A stretch of DNA of 64,000 bases from Nitrospiria bacterium (GCA_036397255.1 DASWJH010000026.1:1-64000), one strand, 5' to 3'. Positions 33,336 to 42,799 are shown, counted from the stretch's first letter. Notes: generated by a model not told the origin, from the sequence alone. Numbers and translations are program-made.

Positions 33336-34287
33336 ATGAAAGGTCTTTGGTTAGAAAAAAAACACTCAATTTCCGGGGTGACCTGGCCCCCCCACTCCCT
33401 CACCTGGAGAAACCGTCGTTCGTGTCTTAAAGGCGGGAATATGTAATACGGACCTGGAACTATTAAAAGGGTATTACCCTTTTACCGGAATTCTTGGCCA
33501 TGAATTTGTAGGAAGGGTCGAAAAAGGTCCAAAAAATCTATTGGGGAAAAGAGTCGTTGGAGAAATTAACGCCGTTTGTCATCTTTGTTGGGCTTGTGAA
33601 AATGGAAGGACGGCCCATTGCGAGAATAGGACGGTTTTGGGAATTGTAAATCGGAATGGGGCTTTTGCAGAATATCTTTCCCTTCCCAGTGAAAACCTTT
33701 ATGAAGTCCCTTCACAAATACCCGATGATTTTGTTGTTTTTACCGAACCCCTTGCGGCCGCATTGGAAATTCAGGAACAGGTTCATATTCAGAAAAGAGA
33801 CTTGGTTCTCATCGTCGGGGACGGAAAATTGGGTCTTCTGATTGCCCAAACCCTTTTTCACACCGGCTGCACTCTTCATATCATGGGGAAACATGAAAAA
33901 AAACTACAACTTCTTTCCGATTTTGACATCCTCACATTGAAACCAGAGGATTTGGAAGAAAGGTCTTATGATTTTTCGATCGAATGTACAGGAAATCCGG
34001 AGGGTTTTTTGCTCGCCCGAAAGGCGCTGCGGCCCAGGGGAACACTGATCATGAAAAGTACCTATTCATCCCACCTCAATATCGATGCCTCCTCCTTGGT
34101 TGTGGATGAAATTTCTTTGGTAGGATCCCGTTGCGGGCCCTTTCCGAAAGCCTTAAAAATGCTATCCGAAGAGAACATAAACCTTTCACCCATGGTTCAT
34201 CACCGGTTTCCTATTGAACAAGGACTGAAGGCTTTTGAAGAAGCCCAAAAACCAGGGGTATTAAAGGTAATCGTAGAGTTCAAATAA
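33336..34287 (+). pseudogene. Zinc-dependent alcohol dehydrogenase (MDR family), frameshifted twice
   Basis: Translation from the ATG at 33336 gives MKGLWLEKK, then breaks at an A8 run (33354-33362). The next frame gives TLNFRGDLAPP and breaks at a C7 run (33386-33392). The third frame is continuous to 34287: PSPGETVVRVLKAGICNTDL, TGILGHEFVGRV (catalytic zinc region), CHLCWACENGRTAHC (structural zinc cysteines) and the nucleotide-binding part LVLIVGDGKLGLLIAQTL. Adding one base to each run restores a full-length medium-chain dehydrogenase. The lesions are therefore either homopolymer sequence errors or real inactivation. Substrate unknown. Confidence 0.8.
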
Positions 34288-34325
34288 CGGTATTTCAAGG
34301 GGTGTGTGTTGAAAAACTCCCTTGC

Positions 34326-34432
34326 TGTCATTCCCGAATGTTTAATCGGGAATCCAGTTAGTGTAAAATTAACAGGTTCTGGATTCCCGCTCCCCGATAG
34401 AGGCATTCGAGGACAGGTTTCGCGGGAATGAG
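34326..34432. repeat. Dispersed ATTCCCG palindromic repeat, copy 3 (expanded)
   Basis: This copy has GTCATTCCCGAATGTTTAAT with CGGGAATCCAG, then GGATTCCCGC and CGCGGGAATGAG. About 31 extra bases between the last two arms form a larger loop than in copies 1 and 2. The first half is nearly identical to copy 1. Confidence 0.75.
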
Positions 34433-34524
34433 AGAATTTATTAACTCACTTCCACAAAGAGCCATAAAAGTTTTCCTGGATCATTAGAAATTTAGAAAAG
34501 GTTGGACTATATAATGAGGCCCTA

Positions 34525-35643
34525 ATGAAAAAACAAAAAATTCTCCTTTTAATTCTAGGAACCATTGGAGTTTTGTCTCTCATTTTTTCCTCGTTTGCTT
34601 CCCAAACCGCCAATTCCTCTCCTCAACCCTCCTGGAAAAGCTTTAAGACCAATTCCCGGGTTTTAAGCCTGGCCAAAGAAGGAAACTACCTTTGGGTTGG
34701 AATGCAGCACGGGTTAATTCGGTACGACACCCGAACGGAGAAAAACCATATTTTATACACTGCAGACAAAACACAAAGCGGTTTACTCAGCAATGGAGTG
34801 TACACCATTGAAATTGGGCCGGACGGTTCAAAATGGATTGGAACCTACGGAGGCGGTCTCATGCACTTCCAGAATAATAAATGGAAAACCTACACCCCTT
34901 TTGGCTATGGTTCAACCCTTGTATATGGAAACCAGTGGACCAAGTATAACCCTGGGCAGGGTTTGGGAGATCTGTGGGTGTATGATGTTGCCTTTGATCG
35001 AAAAGGTCAGATGTGGGTTGCCACGTGGAAAGGAGCCAGCCGTTTTAATGGGGATTCTTTCCAAACCTACTCGGAATCGGAGGGACTCATTGACAAATGG
35101 GTCTATGCCATGGGAGTGGATCTCGACAATTCACTTTGGTTTGGAACCGAAGGGGGAGTGACCCATTTTGATGGAACAAAATGGAAAAGCTATACCCATG
35201 CTGACGGTTTAGGGGCCGAACTGAAAGAAAGTATTAAAGACCCTAAATATTCCACAAACCCCCTCCACCATTCGGACACCTCAAAGCTCCTTGGAATTAC
35301 AAACCCCAACTATGTTGTTTCCATTGTCATCGACCAAAAAGGCACCAAATGGTTTGGAACCTGGGGAACAGGTCTTTCCCGTTTTGATGGAAAAAACTGG
35401 AAAACAATTACCACTGCAGATGGCCTTCCCGGTAATTTTGTCCTTGCCCTTAAAACGGACAAACAGGGGAAAATTTGGGCGGGAACAGATCAAGGAGTCG
35501 GCGTTTTTAACGGAAAAATTTGGAAACAATACACACAAAAGGACGGCCTCCTTGATAACTTTGTGTATAGTATTCTGCTTGAAGACAATGGCACCAAATG
35601 GTTTGGAACACGACGAGGGCTAACTCAGTTCGTAGGGGAATAA
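34525..35643 (+). CDS. Secreted beta-propeller protein with two-component-regulator-propeller repeats
   Basis: This 372-residue protein has a signal peptide or N-terminal anchor (ILLLILGTIGVLSLIFSSFA). About seven Reg_prop-type blades follow, each built on a pattern such as GSKWIGTYGGGLMHFQNNKW, SLWFGTEGGVTHFDGTKWKS and TKWFGTWGTGLSRFDGKNWK. Such propellers are usually the sensor part of hybrid kinases; here there is no kinase or membrane-output domain, so it is a stand-alone periplasmic propeller, probably for binding. It is followed by a SUMF1-like lipoprotein gene after 39 bases. Confidence 0.82.
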   Translation: MKKQKILLLILGTIGVLSLIFSSFASQTANSSPQPSWKSFKTNSRVLSLAKEGNYLWVGMQHGLIRYDTRTEKNHILYTADKTQSGLLSNGVYTIEIGPDGSKWIGTYGGGLMHFQNNKWKTYTPFGYGSTLVYGNQWTKYNPGQGLGDLWVYDVAFDRKGQMWVATWKGASRFNGDSFQTYSESEGLIDKWVYAMGVDLDNSLWFGTEGGVTHFDGTKWKSYTHADGLGAELKESIKDPKYSTNPLHHSDTSKLLGITNPNYVVSIVIDQKGTKWFGTWGTGLSRFDGKNWKTITTADGLPGNFVLALKTDKQGKIWAGTDQGVGVFNGKIWKQYTQKDGLLDNFVYSILLEDNGTKWFGTRRGLTQFVGE

Positions 35644-35682
35644 AACTCTCCCAATCAATACTCATTGGTAAGGTAAATTCTT

Positions 35683-36525
35683 TTGAATATTTTTTTATTT
35701 AAATCTTTCCTAAAAAGAGGTAATAAAAAAACACACTATGGGCTATTAATCGGATTTCTTCTCATTTTAGGCTGCGAACCCATTTCGGAAGAAACCCAGA
35801 AATCACCCCCCCCTATTGGCCAAATGGTAATGATTCCAGCAGGGAAATTTATCATGGGAAGCGATAAAACGGATGAGACCCAGGAAGGAGTGGAATTCGG
35901 GTCCGCCAAACCTTGGTTTTTAGATGAACATCCCAAACGAACCGTTTTCCAACCTGCTTTCAAAATGGATATTTACGAAGTCACCAACAAAGAGTACCGG
36001 GGTTTCATTGATAAAACGGCCACTCCTCCACCCCCCACTTGGCCCGAAGGGAATTTCCCCCCGGAACAGGAACAGTGGCCGGTGACAGGAATCACATGGT
36101 TTGAAGCCGAACAATTCTGCAGATGGGCAAAAAAAAGGCTTCCCACCGAAGCGGAATGGGAAAAAGCCGCCCGTGGTACCGATGGCCGAGAGTTTCCTTG
36201 GGGGAACCAATTCGATGAGAAAAAAGGTAACATCGGGGGTACCAGTTTAAAGCCGGTGGGAAGCTACCCCGAAGGGGTTAGCCCATACGGTATTTATGAC
36301 ATGGCCGGTAACGTATCGGAATGGGTAAGCAATTGGTACAAACCCTACCCCGGGGCCACCTATTCCTCTAAAGCTTATGGAGAAAAGTTTAAAGTGGTTC
36401 GAAACAGCAGTTGGGGAGGCTCAGCAGGACATTATACAGTCTCTCACTTTTATAGAACCTCCTACCGATTCTTTCAATTACCCATCCGGCGTTTTCGTGA
36501 TATAGGGTTTCGATGCGCCATGTAA
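35683..36525 (+). CDS. SUMF1/formylglycine-generating-enzyme-like lipoprotein, probably non-catalytic
   Basis: This is a 280-residue protein from a TTG at 35683 (AAGG about 12 bases upstream). It has a hydrophobic leader with lipobox LLILGC, then a SUMF1-type domain: MVMIPAGKFIMGSDKTDETQ, DIYEVTNKEYRGFID, TGITWFEAEQFCRWAKKRLP, TEAEWEKAARGTDGREFPWG, YDMAGNVSEWV and IRRFRDIGFRCAM. The two active-site cysteines of true formylglycine-generating enzymes (in the RGGS...C...C segment) are absent: that region reads NSSWGGSAGHYTVSHFYRTS. It is therefore probably a binding or structural member of the fold. Likely co-expressed with the propeller upstream. Confidence 0.83.
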   Translation: MNIFLFKSFLKRGNKKTHYGLLIGFLLILGCEPISEETQKSPPPIGQMVMIPAGKFIMGSDKTDETQEGVEFGSAKPWFLDEHPKRTVFQPAFKMDIYEVTNKEYRGFIDKTATPPPPTWPEGNFPPEQEQWPVTGITWFEAEQFCRWAKKRLPTEAEWEKAARGTDGREFPWGNQFDEKKGNIGGTSLKPVGSYPEGVSPYGIYDMAGNVSEWVSNWYKPYPGATYSSKAYGEKFKVVRNSSWGGSAGHYTVSHFYRTSYRFFQLPIRRFRDIGFRCAM

Positions 36526-36551
36526 CCTATGGGTCAAAGTAACGGAAGATT

Positions 36552-37154
36552 TTATCTTGGGGGGTGAGCCAGAGCGATCTGAATTTTTTCGACGGTTTGG
36601 CGAATTTGAGGTGACTCGGGTTCATTGGGGTGGGTTTCCAGATAATGCTTAAACGTTTCTAATGCCTTTTTCTGATCTTTAGTGCTATCCAGATAGATAA
36701 TTCCCAAATTTAAGAGTGCCGGCCCGTTATCCGGGGCAATTTTCAAGTTCTCTTCCAAAAGTTTCACAGCCTCAGGAATTCTTCCCTGCTCCAACCTGGC
36801 CAAGGCCATGTTATTTCTTGCGTCCAAATGTTTTGGTTCTAATTCCAATAAATGGTCATATAATTTTGTTGCCTCATCAAAACGGTTAATCATCATTTGG
36901 GCATTTCCTAAGGCCATGAGGGCATCCCGATCATCCGGGTATTGATCCAAACGGGCGCGCAGTGCTTGAATTTGGGCCATCGGGTTCGTTTGAGGATGGT
37001 TTTGAGGGATTTCATTGCCTATTTCAATTGGAGGGGCTGTAGGACTTGTTAGGCCATCATTGGAATCGTTTTTATGTTCAATGTTGCTGAGAAGCAAAAC
37101 CGCCACCCCGATGACCGAAACACCTAAGATTCCCGCAAAGACGTATGTTTTCAA
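36552..37154 (-). CDS. Membrane-anchored TPR protein
   Basis: This 200-residue protein has an N-terminal membrane anchor (VFAGILGVSVIGVAVLLLSN), a short proline/asparagine linker and about three tetratricopeptide repeats (LDQYPDDRDALMALGNAQMM; ATKLYDHLLELEPKHLDARN; ALARLEQGRIPEAVKLLEEN; NGPALLNLGIIYLDS). It resembles the TPR part of CcmI/CcmH cytochrome-c maturation proteins. The ATG overlaps the stop of the upstream propeller-DUF3105 gene by 4 bases, so it is the third gene of the cytochrome A operon. It may act as an assembly or docking protein for that module; that is inference. Confidence 0.78.
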   Translation of the reverse strand: MKTYVFAGILGVSVIGVAVLLLSNIEHKNDSNDGLTSPTAPPIEIGNEIPQNHPQTNPMAQIQALRARLDQYPDDRDALMALGNAQMMINRFDEATKLYDHLLELEPKHLDARNNMALARLEQGRIPEAVKLLEENLKIAPDNGPALLNLGIIYLDSTKDQKKALETFKHYLETHPNEPESPQIRQTVEKIQIALAHPPR

Positions 37155-39487
37155 GGCTGCTCCTTTGCCACCTCTTTTGCATGGTGATCGATTCCTTCAT
37201 AGGCCTCAATAAACTTTAAAATTCGATCCTCATCCAATTTATCCATTGTGTCAATCCGCTCCCATGCGGTTAAAGCGATTTTGTTATCCATTAAGGGGTA
37301 AGGGGCCAATATAACATGTTCAAACTCTTTCATTTTTCTTTCCAGTATTTGAACCATATCCGGGCAAGGATCAGGGCAATTATATTGGACCAATACTCCC
37401 CCATCCTCCAGGTTGTGCACTTGAAGTTCGAGGGGAACAGGGACGGGATGAATCCCCCAATCCGCAACATAGGGAAGATGATGACCAGAGGTTGGTGGAT
37501 TGCTGTTATAAGGTGTGTGGGGTTCTTGTGGATAGGACAGATGATCATTCCCCAGAGAGGGAACATAACGGCCCGGCTGTTCCTGGCCGATACTGGTTTT
37601 CACGGGAAGGACCAGTTTGTCTGAAGGTTTTGAACCGATTCCTCCAAGGCGGTTTAATTCAAATTGGTCTTTGGAAAAATCATTATTGAATTTTACCTTT
37701 TCAATTTGAACATGCTGGGTTAGCTTTCCATCAATGATACGCTCCAACCGTTTAGGAAACCTGTAACCCCCGTCGATTTTTTCATAATCATAAAACTTGG
37801 TCTCCACAAGGCCTCCAAAACCTCCTTCTTCCCCATGCCCTTTCCCCGAAAAAACAGGGAATTTTTCAACCAGGTTGGTAGGAAACCCGGTCTTTGCATC
37901 CACCCAGAGTTGAGAAACTCTTTCCCCCTCCACTTGGGTTCCTATTACAAAATAATGGTGGTCCCCTTCTTTCACCTCCATTACCTGATCCACTGCAAAA
38001 CCGGTCCGAAGATAAGGAGATCCGGGAACATCTCCCGCTAAGGTCCGGATGGCTTCATCAGAGGAAAGGTTGGGCATTGAAAACACCACGGAAATTAAAT
38101 CCTGTCGGGGAGTGACCCAAAATTTTCCATCGGGATCAATCGAAATGGTCGTTCCCTCTTTTGCCAAGCGAATCTCATCCTTTTCGTTTTCAATTCGGAG
38201 TCCATCCGGACTTTTAAGAAACACTTTCAATTCTTTTGTTTTTTGAACCCCTTTAGAAATTTTAGCATCATCTGTTTTTCCGTGTTTCTCTTCGGAACCG
38301 GGTTCTGTCCACGTCACTTTTTCGGTCCAGGAAATATTGTTAAAAGAATTGCTCGTTTTCCCCATCTTGGCCATAACTTCTTTCAAGGTTTTGCGATCAA
38401 ATTCTTTTTCTTTGCCAATCTGGTCTCGAACTTTTTTGGGAATTTCGATTATTCTCACATCCATTGGATGATCCCCAGTTGTCACAGATCGGTAAACGGT
38501 AAGGTTTTTGGGGTCTATTTCCAATAAACGTTTGTTGTTTCTATCCAGTACGTAAAGACGATCCCCAGAGGGTGAAAAATCTCCAGCCACTAAGCCCCCC
38601 TCAAGCGTCGTTCTTGCCTCTTCCGTAATCGAAGGCCAGGGACGTTTATTAAAGTCGATCTGGTAACTTATGATATGGCTGCGCTTTGCCCCCTCTCCTT
38701 TCCAGCAAAGAACACCCATTCGGGTCTCGTCCTTTGAAAGGATTACTGTCCGGGGGAAAGGGCAAGAAGAAACCTTTCGACCATCACCCAAGCGGTTGAG
38801 GAGGGTTAGCTGACTGGTCTCAAGATCTGCGGTAAAGAGAAAGGGGTTTTTAATGGAGGCTTTAATACTAATGGGACTCCTGCCCGTTTGGTAGGAAAGC
38901 TGAACCGCTTTGCTGGAATCCTCTTCACCAATGGGAAAAGACACCATATATCCATATCTTTCCCTTGGCCCTTTGGTCATAGGGTCATACTGAACCATGT
39001 AGAGTTTATTCCCTTCAGGGTCTGGAGTCATATCATAAACCTGGTTAACATCAATCATCCGCTGTTCAATTGTTTTGAAGGATTTTCCATCGATTCTATG
39101 AAAGGCGGAACTAGGCCAATTCATCGTTAAAAACTGCTCCCCATTTGGAGAAAAAACCCCCGGCCCTCTAAAAGGAAGTGAATATATTATTTCATGACTT
39201 TTTAAGTCAATGACCGTCGTTGTTTCGGAATACCAATGTTGGGCCCAAAGTTGTTTACCATCGGGGGAAGAAATCAAGCGCCAGGGGGCAACACCTGAAT
39301 AAATTTTTTTGATCGTTTTTCCCTCATTAAGATCAATTACCTGGATATTATTGTTGGCACCGTTTGCCACATATGCAACAGGAACTTTCTTAGTAAAAGA
39401 AGGGAAGGTGAAGCCCATTAACCCTGATAAGCCAAACAAAATAAATAGAAAAACGATTCCGATCAAGCGACTAAAAAGTTTCATCAT
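37151..39487 (-). CDS. Secreted propeller / LolA-RseB-like / DUF3105 protein (module A)
   Basis: The protein is about 778 residues from the ATG at 39485-39487. A signal peptide or anchor (GIVFLFILFGLSGLMGFTF) is followed by a YncE-like beta-propeller (VAYVANGANNNIQVIDLNEG; GVAPWRLISSPDGKQLWAQH; through residue ~340). A LolA/RseB-like lipid-binding-fold domain comes next (VFLKSPDGLRIENEKDEIRL; VSQLWVDAKTGFPTNLVEKF). The C-terminus is DUF3105 (YNSNPPTSGHHLPYVADWG; VHNLEDGGVLVQYNCPDPCP). It lies 94 bases after the pentahaem cytochrome A gene, with a hairpin between, and overlaps the TPR gene. It is a clear paralogue of the gene at 43137-45422. A role as periplasmic partner of the cytochrome is inferred from repeated linkage. 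Confidence 0.85.
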   Translation of the reverse strand: MMKLFSRLIGIVFLFILFGLSGLMGFTFPSFTKKVPVAYVANGANNNIQVIDLNEGKTIKKIYSGVAPWRLISSPDGKQLWAQHWYSETTTVIDLKSHEIIYSLPFRGPGVFSPNGEQFLTMNWPSSAFHRIDGKSFKTIEQRMIDVNQVYDMTPDPEGNKLYMVQYDPMTKGPRERYGYMVSFPIGEEDSSKAVQLSYQTGRSPISIKASIKNPFLFTADLETSQLTLLNRLGDGRKVSSCPFPRTVILSKDETRMGVLCWKGEGAKRSHIISYQIDFNKRPWPSITEEARTTLEGGLVAGDFSPSGDRLYVLDRNNKRLLEIDPKNLTVYRSVTTGDHPMDVRIIEIPKKVRDQIGKEKEFDRKTLKEVMAKMGKTSNSFNNISWTEKVTWTEPGSEEKHGKTDDAKISKGVQKTKELKVFLKSPDGLRIENEKDEIRLAKEGTTISIDPDGKFWVTPRQDLISVVFSMPNLSSDEAIRTLAGDVPGSPYLRTGFAVDQVMEVKEGDHHYFVIGTQVEGERVSQLWVDAKTGFPTNLVEKFPVFSGKGHGEEGGFGGLVETKFYDYEKIDGGYRFPKRLERIIDGKLTQHVQIEKVKFNNDFSKDQFELNRLGGIGSKPSDKLVLPVKTSIGQEQPGRYVPSLGNDHLSYPQEPHTPYNSNPPTSGHHLPYVADWGIHPVPVPLELQVHNLEDGGVLVQYNCPDPCPDMVQILERKMKEFEHVILAPYPLMDNKIALTAWERIDTMDKLDEDRILKFIEAYEGIDHHAKEVAKEQP

Positions 39488-39519
39488 TGAAAACACTCCC
39501 TTTGATGAAAAAGATAGAA

Positions 39520-39553
39520 AAGGCCTGTGCGCAATTATAAGCACACAGGCCTT
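39520..39553 (-). promoter_or_regulatory. Conserved intercistronic hairpin, module A
   Basis: In the minus-strand RNA AAGGCCUGUGUGC pairs with GCGCACAGGCCUU (13 pairs, one U-G) around the loop UUAUAAUU. It lies between the cytochrome stop and the propeller start. An equivalent hairpin with the same GGCCUGUG core sits in the same position of module B. A moderately U-rich tail (TTCTATCTTTTTC) follows here, so it may act as a partial terminator or an RNA-end protector. Confidence 0.75.
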
Positions 39554-39580
39554 CGAATATCAATTTGAGCAGTTTTTATA

Positions 39581-42500
39581 CTAGTTGCCAGTCTTGAAAG
39601 TGCTAGTAAAATCCTGGGCCATAGGAGTTCCGCCCAAGTCTTGAACGGCTGTTGTAATTCTCACACAGTAATTTTGTTTTGAGCCCAAGGTTGGATTGGG
39701 ATCAAAAGTCCACACATCATTGGCTCCACTGACAACACCAGCCACGCTAGGTCCTAGTGTGTCACATGGATTACCTCCACTACCTGCACCCTCATTTAAA
39801 AGGAAGCTGTTTGTATCCACCCCGGTAACAGGTTCTGAGAATGTAGCCACAACATTCGTATTTCGGTTAACATTTTTCGCTCCATCGGCAGGATCTATAT
39901 TGGTAACAGTTGGAGCACCACCTGGAATTGTGGTAGTCGTTGTCGTTGTGCCCCCAGTTGTCGTTGTTGTAGAAATGGTGGTTGTAGTTGTGGTTGTAGT
40001 AGTTGTAGTTGTCGTTGGGCCACTCACAGGATACCCTAGAGGAGTTGAGGTATCTCCCGTTCCTTGATCAGCACTTCGGGCTGTTCTGAAGGTCCAGGAA
40101 ATTTCACTGGCAATGCAGTTATTGTTAAAATCACAGACCACATTTCCCCCGGCGATTCGGGCCGTATAGTTTTCCCTACCAGAAAGGACCACATCATGGG
40201 GGAAAATGGCCCATACACCGTCATTAATCTGATCCACATAAGCCGGGACGGTAACACCTCCTGAATCTTCAAGTGTGAAGGTTGTGTTATCAATTCCAGT
40301 AACAGGCTCTGTAAAGAAAGCCTTCGGAACCACATCGATATGAGTATCAACCGCCCCGTTGGGAGGATAAAAACCGGAAATATCGGTGCGAATTGCAGGC
40401 GGGGTGGTGTCGGTTTGACCTGTAATGTTGATCACCACATTTTTGACCTCCATAGGGAGCGCAGGTGCACCTTCTACAACCGCAGGTTCAACGGTGGGTG
40501 TTCGCCCGTCACAGGCCCCATTTAGCACACAGGGCTCAAGGAGAAAATCGGTATCCGTATCTGCTAGATTTCCAAGGAATTTCTCAGCCACAACCGCTTC
40601 GAAGGCTTGGAAGTAAACCGCCGCGGTAACTGCAACGGGTCCTACCGTTCCAGGAGGAATCACCACGGAATACCGGTTTAGTGTTGCCGTCGCATCCGTA
40701 TTGGGCAATGGGCGCAGACGGGAATCAACCAGGAAGGCATCGTCAAACAGGTCACCATCTCCATCCAGGTCATTATATTGGGGAAGACCAAGCGGATTGT
40801 TTCGGTCAATGACCGTGCCACCCGAATCAATCGGCATATTATTTGCGTTCACCACCATGTTTAACGGAGTGGCGTAAGGTAAATCTAACGTGGGACAGCC
40901 ATTACCGAGAGAGGCAACGGCTTTAAATTGCCGTGAATATGGATCAGCTGAACCTGCCGGAACCGTCCAGTTACACCCGGGGTAATTTGGATCGATCATA
41001 TCTGCCGCATTCAGATATCCCACCCCTAGGGAGGTTCGGCTCCAGAAGGAATCTTGAATTTGAAGCTCATTTCCGCTTGCCAAATCATACGCACGAACCG
41101 AAACCCAGGCGTTTCGTCCCTCAGGGAAACCTGTTGGGAAATTGTGACCGCTTCCGCTATTGGTAACACTTAGATTAAGTGCGGGGTTCGTACCGGCCCC
41201 TGCACTCGCCGGGCCAGAAAGGCTGATGTCTAGGACGTTACGCATCCGGTCCCAAGCAAACCGCGGGTGTTGGGTATCAGCTCCTTTGTTTGTCACATTT
41301 TCCCAATAGGCATTATGGTAAATACTGGTATCATCCGCCGATGAAAAGCTATTAACTGATAGAGTTGGATAAGGTTCAATTGCTCCACTAGTTTTGATAT
41401 CCGCACCAACCATCTGAGTGATATAAGAATTCCCCCCTACGAAATGATGAGTGAAGAAAACCGGTCGAGTGGGGCCAGAACTGCACACCGTACCATCCGT
41501 AGTATCGATCGGGGCAACGGGGTTCCCACTTACATATAATGTTTGTGCTGTTCCCGGCTGGCCGTAATCCTGCTGCATGTGACAGGTTTCGCAATCACGC
41601 TTAAAAGCGGGATCAAAATTGCTATTCCCCGCCCTGTCTGCATAACGGCTATGGGACCATTCGGTGTAGGTCCGCTCAATCGGGAAACCGCCTACCCAAT
41701 TGCCGAGGGCATTTTGGATAGTCATGGGATTTGTTACATCATGACAGGCAGCACAGAATTCGGACCGTTCAAATTTTACATGGTAATATCCATCATGTTT
41801 TCCTGAAAAAGAACCCTGTTGGTAATTTATATTGATATTGAATACATCGCTCACGTAAGGATCTATTTGAGCTGTATAATCATCCCAGGTTAAAGGACCA
41901 AACCTCTCAGGATTTCCAATGCCATGTGGAGATAATCGAAAAGCCCCCGCCCCGATCCCATACCCTAAATTTCCGCTCGTAGGATTCGGTTCATTTAACG
42001 TATCAGGGGGGGTCACAAGCGCGTCTCGATCCCCTGTTCCTAAAGCAGGAACATATTCCGTTCCGGATTTAACATAGTTATGATAGGGCGTGTATCTTGT
42101 TTCCACATTGGTATGACAAACCTCGCAGAAAATTCCCTGTTGCCCGCTTAGGGTGTTACGGAATTGTGCGCTGACCTCGGCAAAGGCGGTACCCGTCCCG
42201 TCGTCCGATGTGGGATCAAAGGTTGGGCTTACAGGCCCATGTTCCAAACCAGAGGGAGTATCGGGCCCAACCCCCGCCAAATCCACCTGATCGGTATAAT
42301 TGGTTGGCATATGGCATCGTGAGCAGAAATCATCCATCAAAGAACCGGAACCAGATGTTTGATGGATCGTGGTTCCTATATCAAAGGTTGATGAACAATT
42401 CGCTCCGTCCGCAAAGGGATTGATGAGGGCCCTGGTGGTAGCATCCGGAGGATTGGGTGTATCACAGTTTCCATCAGTCGCGGTCAAACGGGCCACCAAA

Positions 42501-42799
42501 AGGAAGGCGCCTCTCCAACCCGTATCCCGCCACGCATTGGACATCATGGATCCATTCCAATCATTCCAAATCCGTGTATGGCACCCATCGCACGTACCAG
42601 GGCTGTTGGTACCCGTCCAGTCCCCTTCAAAAGGAGGAGGAAAAAACGCCGCCTCGTCCACATTATAAGGAGCGGCCTCGGGAATCCGATTCGGAAGCTC
42701 CCCGTGCCGCGCAAATGAATTGGAGACAAAAGCCAAGAGGAAAAAAGTAATGGCTAAAAAGCCTAGAAAACCTATTATCGATGTTTTCTTTAAACCCAT
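39581..42799 (-). CDS. Secreted pentahaem c-type cytochrome with Ig-like domains and poly-Thr linker (module A)
   Basis: The protein is about 1072 residues from the ATG at 42797-42799 (AGGGGG upstream). It has a signal peptide or anchor (SIIGFLGFLAITFFLLAFVS). Five CxxCH haem-attachment motifs fall in the first ~410 residues: CDGCH (~70), CSRCH (~159), CEVCH (~225), CAACH (~349) and CETCH (~403). A middle domain (~500-800) follows. Then comes a bacterial Ig-like (Big_5) domain (PPNGAVDTHIDVVPKAFFTE), a long threonine linker (~30 Thr in runs) and a second Big_5 domain ending TSTFKTGN. No C-terminal membrane anchor or sorting signal is seen. Predicted role: extracytoplasmic electron transfer. 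It is a paralogue of the gene at 45519-49010. Confidence 0.88.
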   Translation of the reverse strand: MGLKKTSIIGFLGFLAITFFLLAFVSNSFARHGELPNRIPEAAPYNVDEAAFFPPPFEGDWTGTNSPGTCDGCHTRIWNDWNGSMMSNAWRDTGWRGAFLLVARLTATDGNCDTPNPPDATTRALINPFADGANCSSTFDIGTTIHQTSGSGSLMDDFCSRCHMPTNYTDQVDLAGVGPDTPSGLEHGPVSPTFDPTSDDGTGTAFAEVSAQFRNTLSGQQGIFCEVCHTNVETRYTPYHNYVKSGTEYVPALGTGDRDALVTPPDTLNEPNPTSGNLGYGIGAGAFRLSPHGIGNPERFGPLTWDDYTAQIDPYVSDVFNININYQQGSFSGKHDGYYHVKFERSEFCAACHDVTNPMTIQNALGNWVGGFPIERTYTEWSHSRYADRAGNSNFDPAFKRDCETCHMQQDYGQPGTAQTLYVSGNPVAPIDTTDGTVCSSGPTRPVFFTHHFVGGNSYITQMVGADIKTSGAIEPYPTLSVNSFSSADDTSIYHNAYWENVTNKGADTQHPRFAWDRMRNVLDISLSGPASAGAGTNPALNLSVTNSGSGHNFPTGFPEGRNAWVSVRAYDLASGNELQIQDSFWSRTSLGVGYLNAADMIDPNYPGCNWTVPAGSADPYSRQFKAVASLGNGCPTLDLPYATPLNMVVNANNMPIDSGGTVIDRNNPLGLPQYNDLDGDGDLFDDAFLVDSRLRPLPNTDATATLNRYSVVIPPGTVGPVAVTAAVYFQAFEAVVAEKFLGNLADTDTDFLLEPCVLNGACDGRTPTVEPAVVEGAPALPMEVKNVVINITGQTDTTPPAIRTDISGFYPPNGAVDTHIDVVPKAFFTEPVTGIDNTTFTLEDSGGVTVPAYVDQINDGVWAIFPHDVVLSGRENYTARIAGGNVVCDFNNNCIASEISWTFRTARSADQGTGDTSTPLGYPVSGPTTTTTTTTTTTTTISTTTTTGGTTTTTTTIPGGAPTVTNIDPADGAKNVNRNTNVVATFSEPVTGVDTNSFLLNEGAGSGGNPCDTLGPSVAGVVSGANDVWTFDPNPTLGSKQNYCVRITTAVQDLGGTPMAQDFTSTFKTGN
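39925..40020. repeat. GTT/GTG trinucleotide tract encoding the poly-threonine linker (module A)
   Basis: On the plus strand this stretch is almost entirely GTT, GTG and GTA triplets (ACA/AAC-like Thr codons on the coding strand). It encodes runs of Thr broken by a few Ile, Ser and Gly. Codon choice is mixed, so it is a selected low-complexity linker and not a pure microsatellite. Length could still vary by slippage in multiples of three. Confidence 0.6.

Noticed and set aside
33541-34287. Dehydrogenase starting at 33541 as a complete gene
   Set aside because: Conserved N-terminal residues (catalytic zinc region ILGHEFVGRV) lie upstream in the same frame, so this start would truncate the enzyme.
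39925-40020. Trinucleotide array as a CRISPR or pure microsatellite
   Set aside because: It is coding, has mixed Thr codons and no spacer-repeat structure.
39696-40067. 123-codon plus-strand frame rich in Val
   Set aside because: It is the reverse reading of the poly-Thr linker of cytochrome A.
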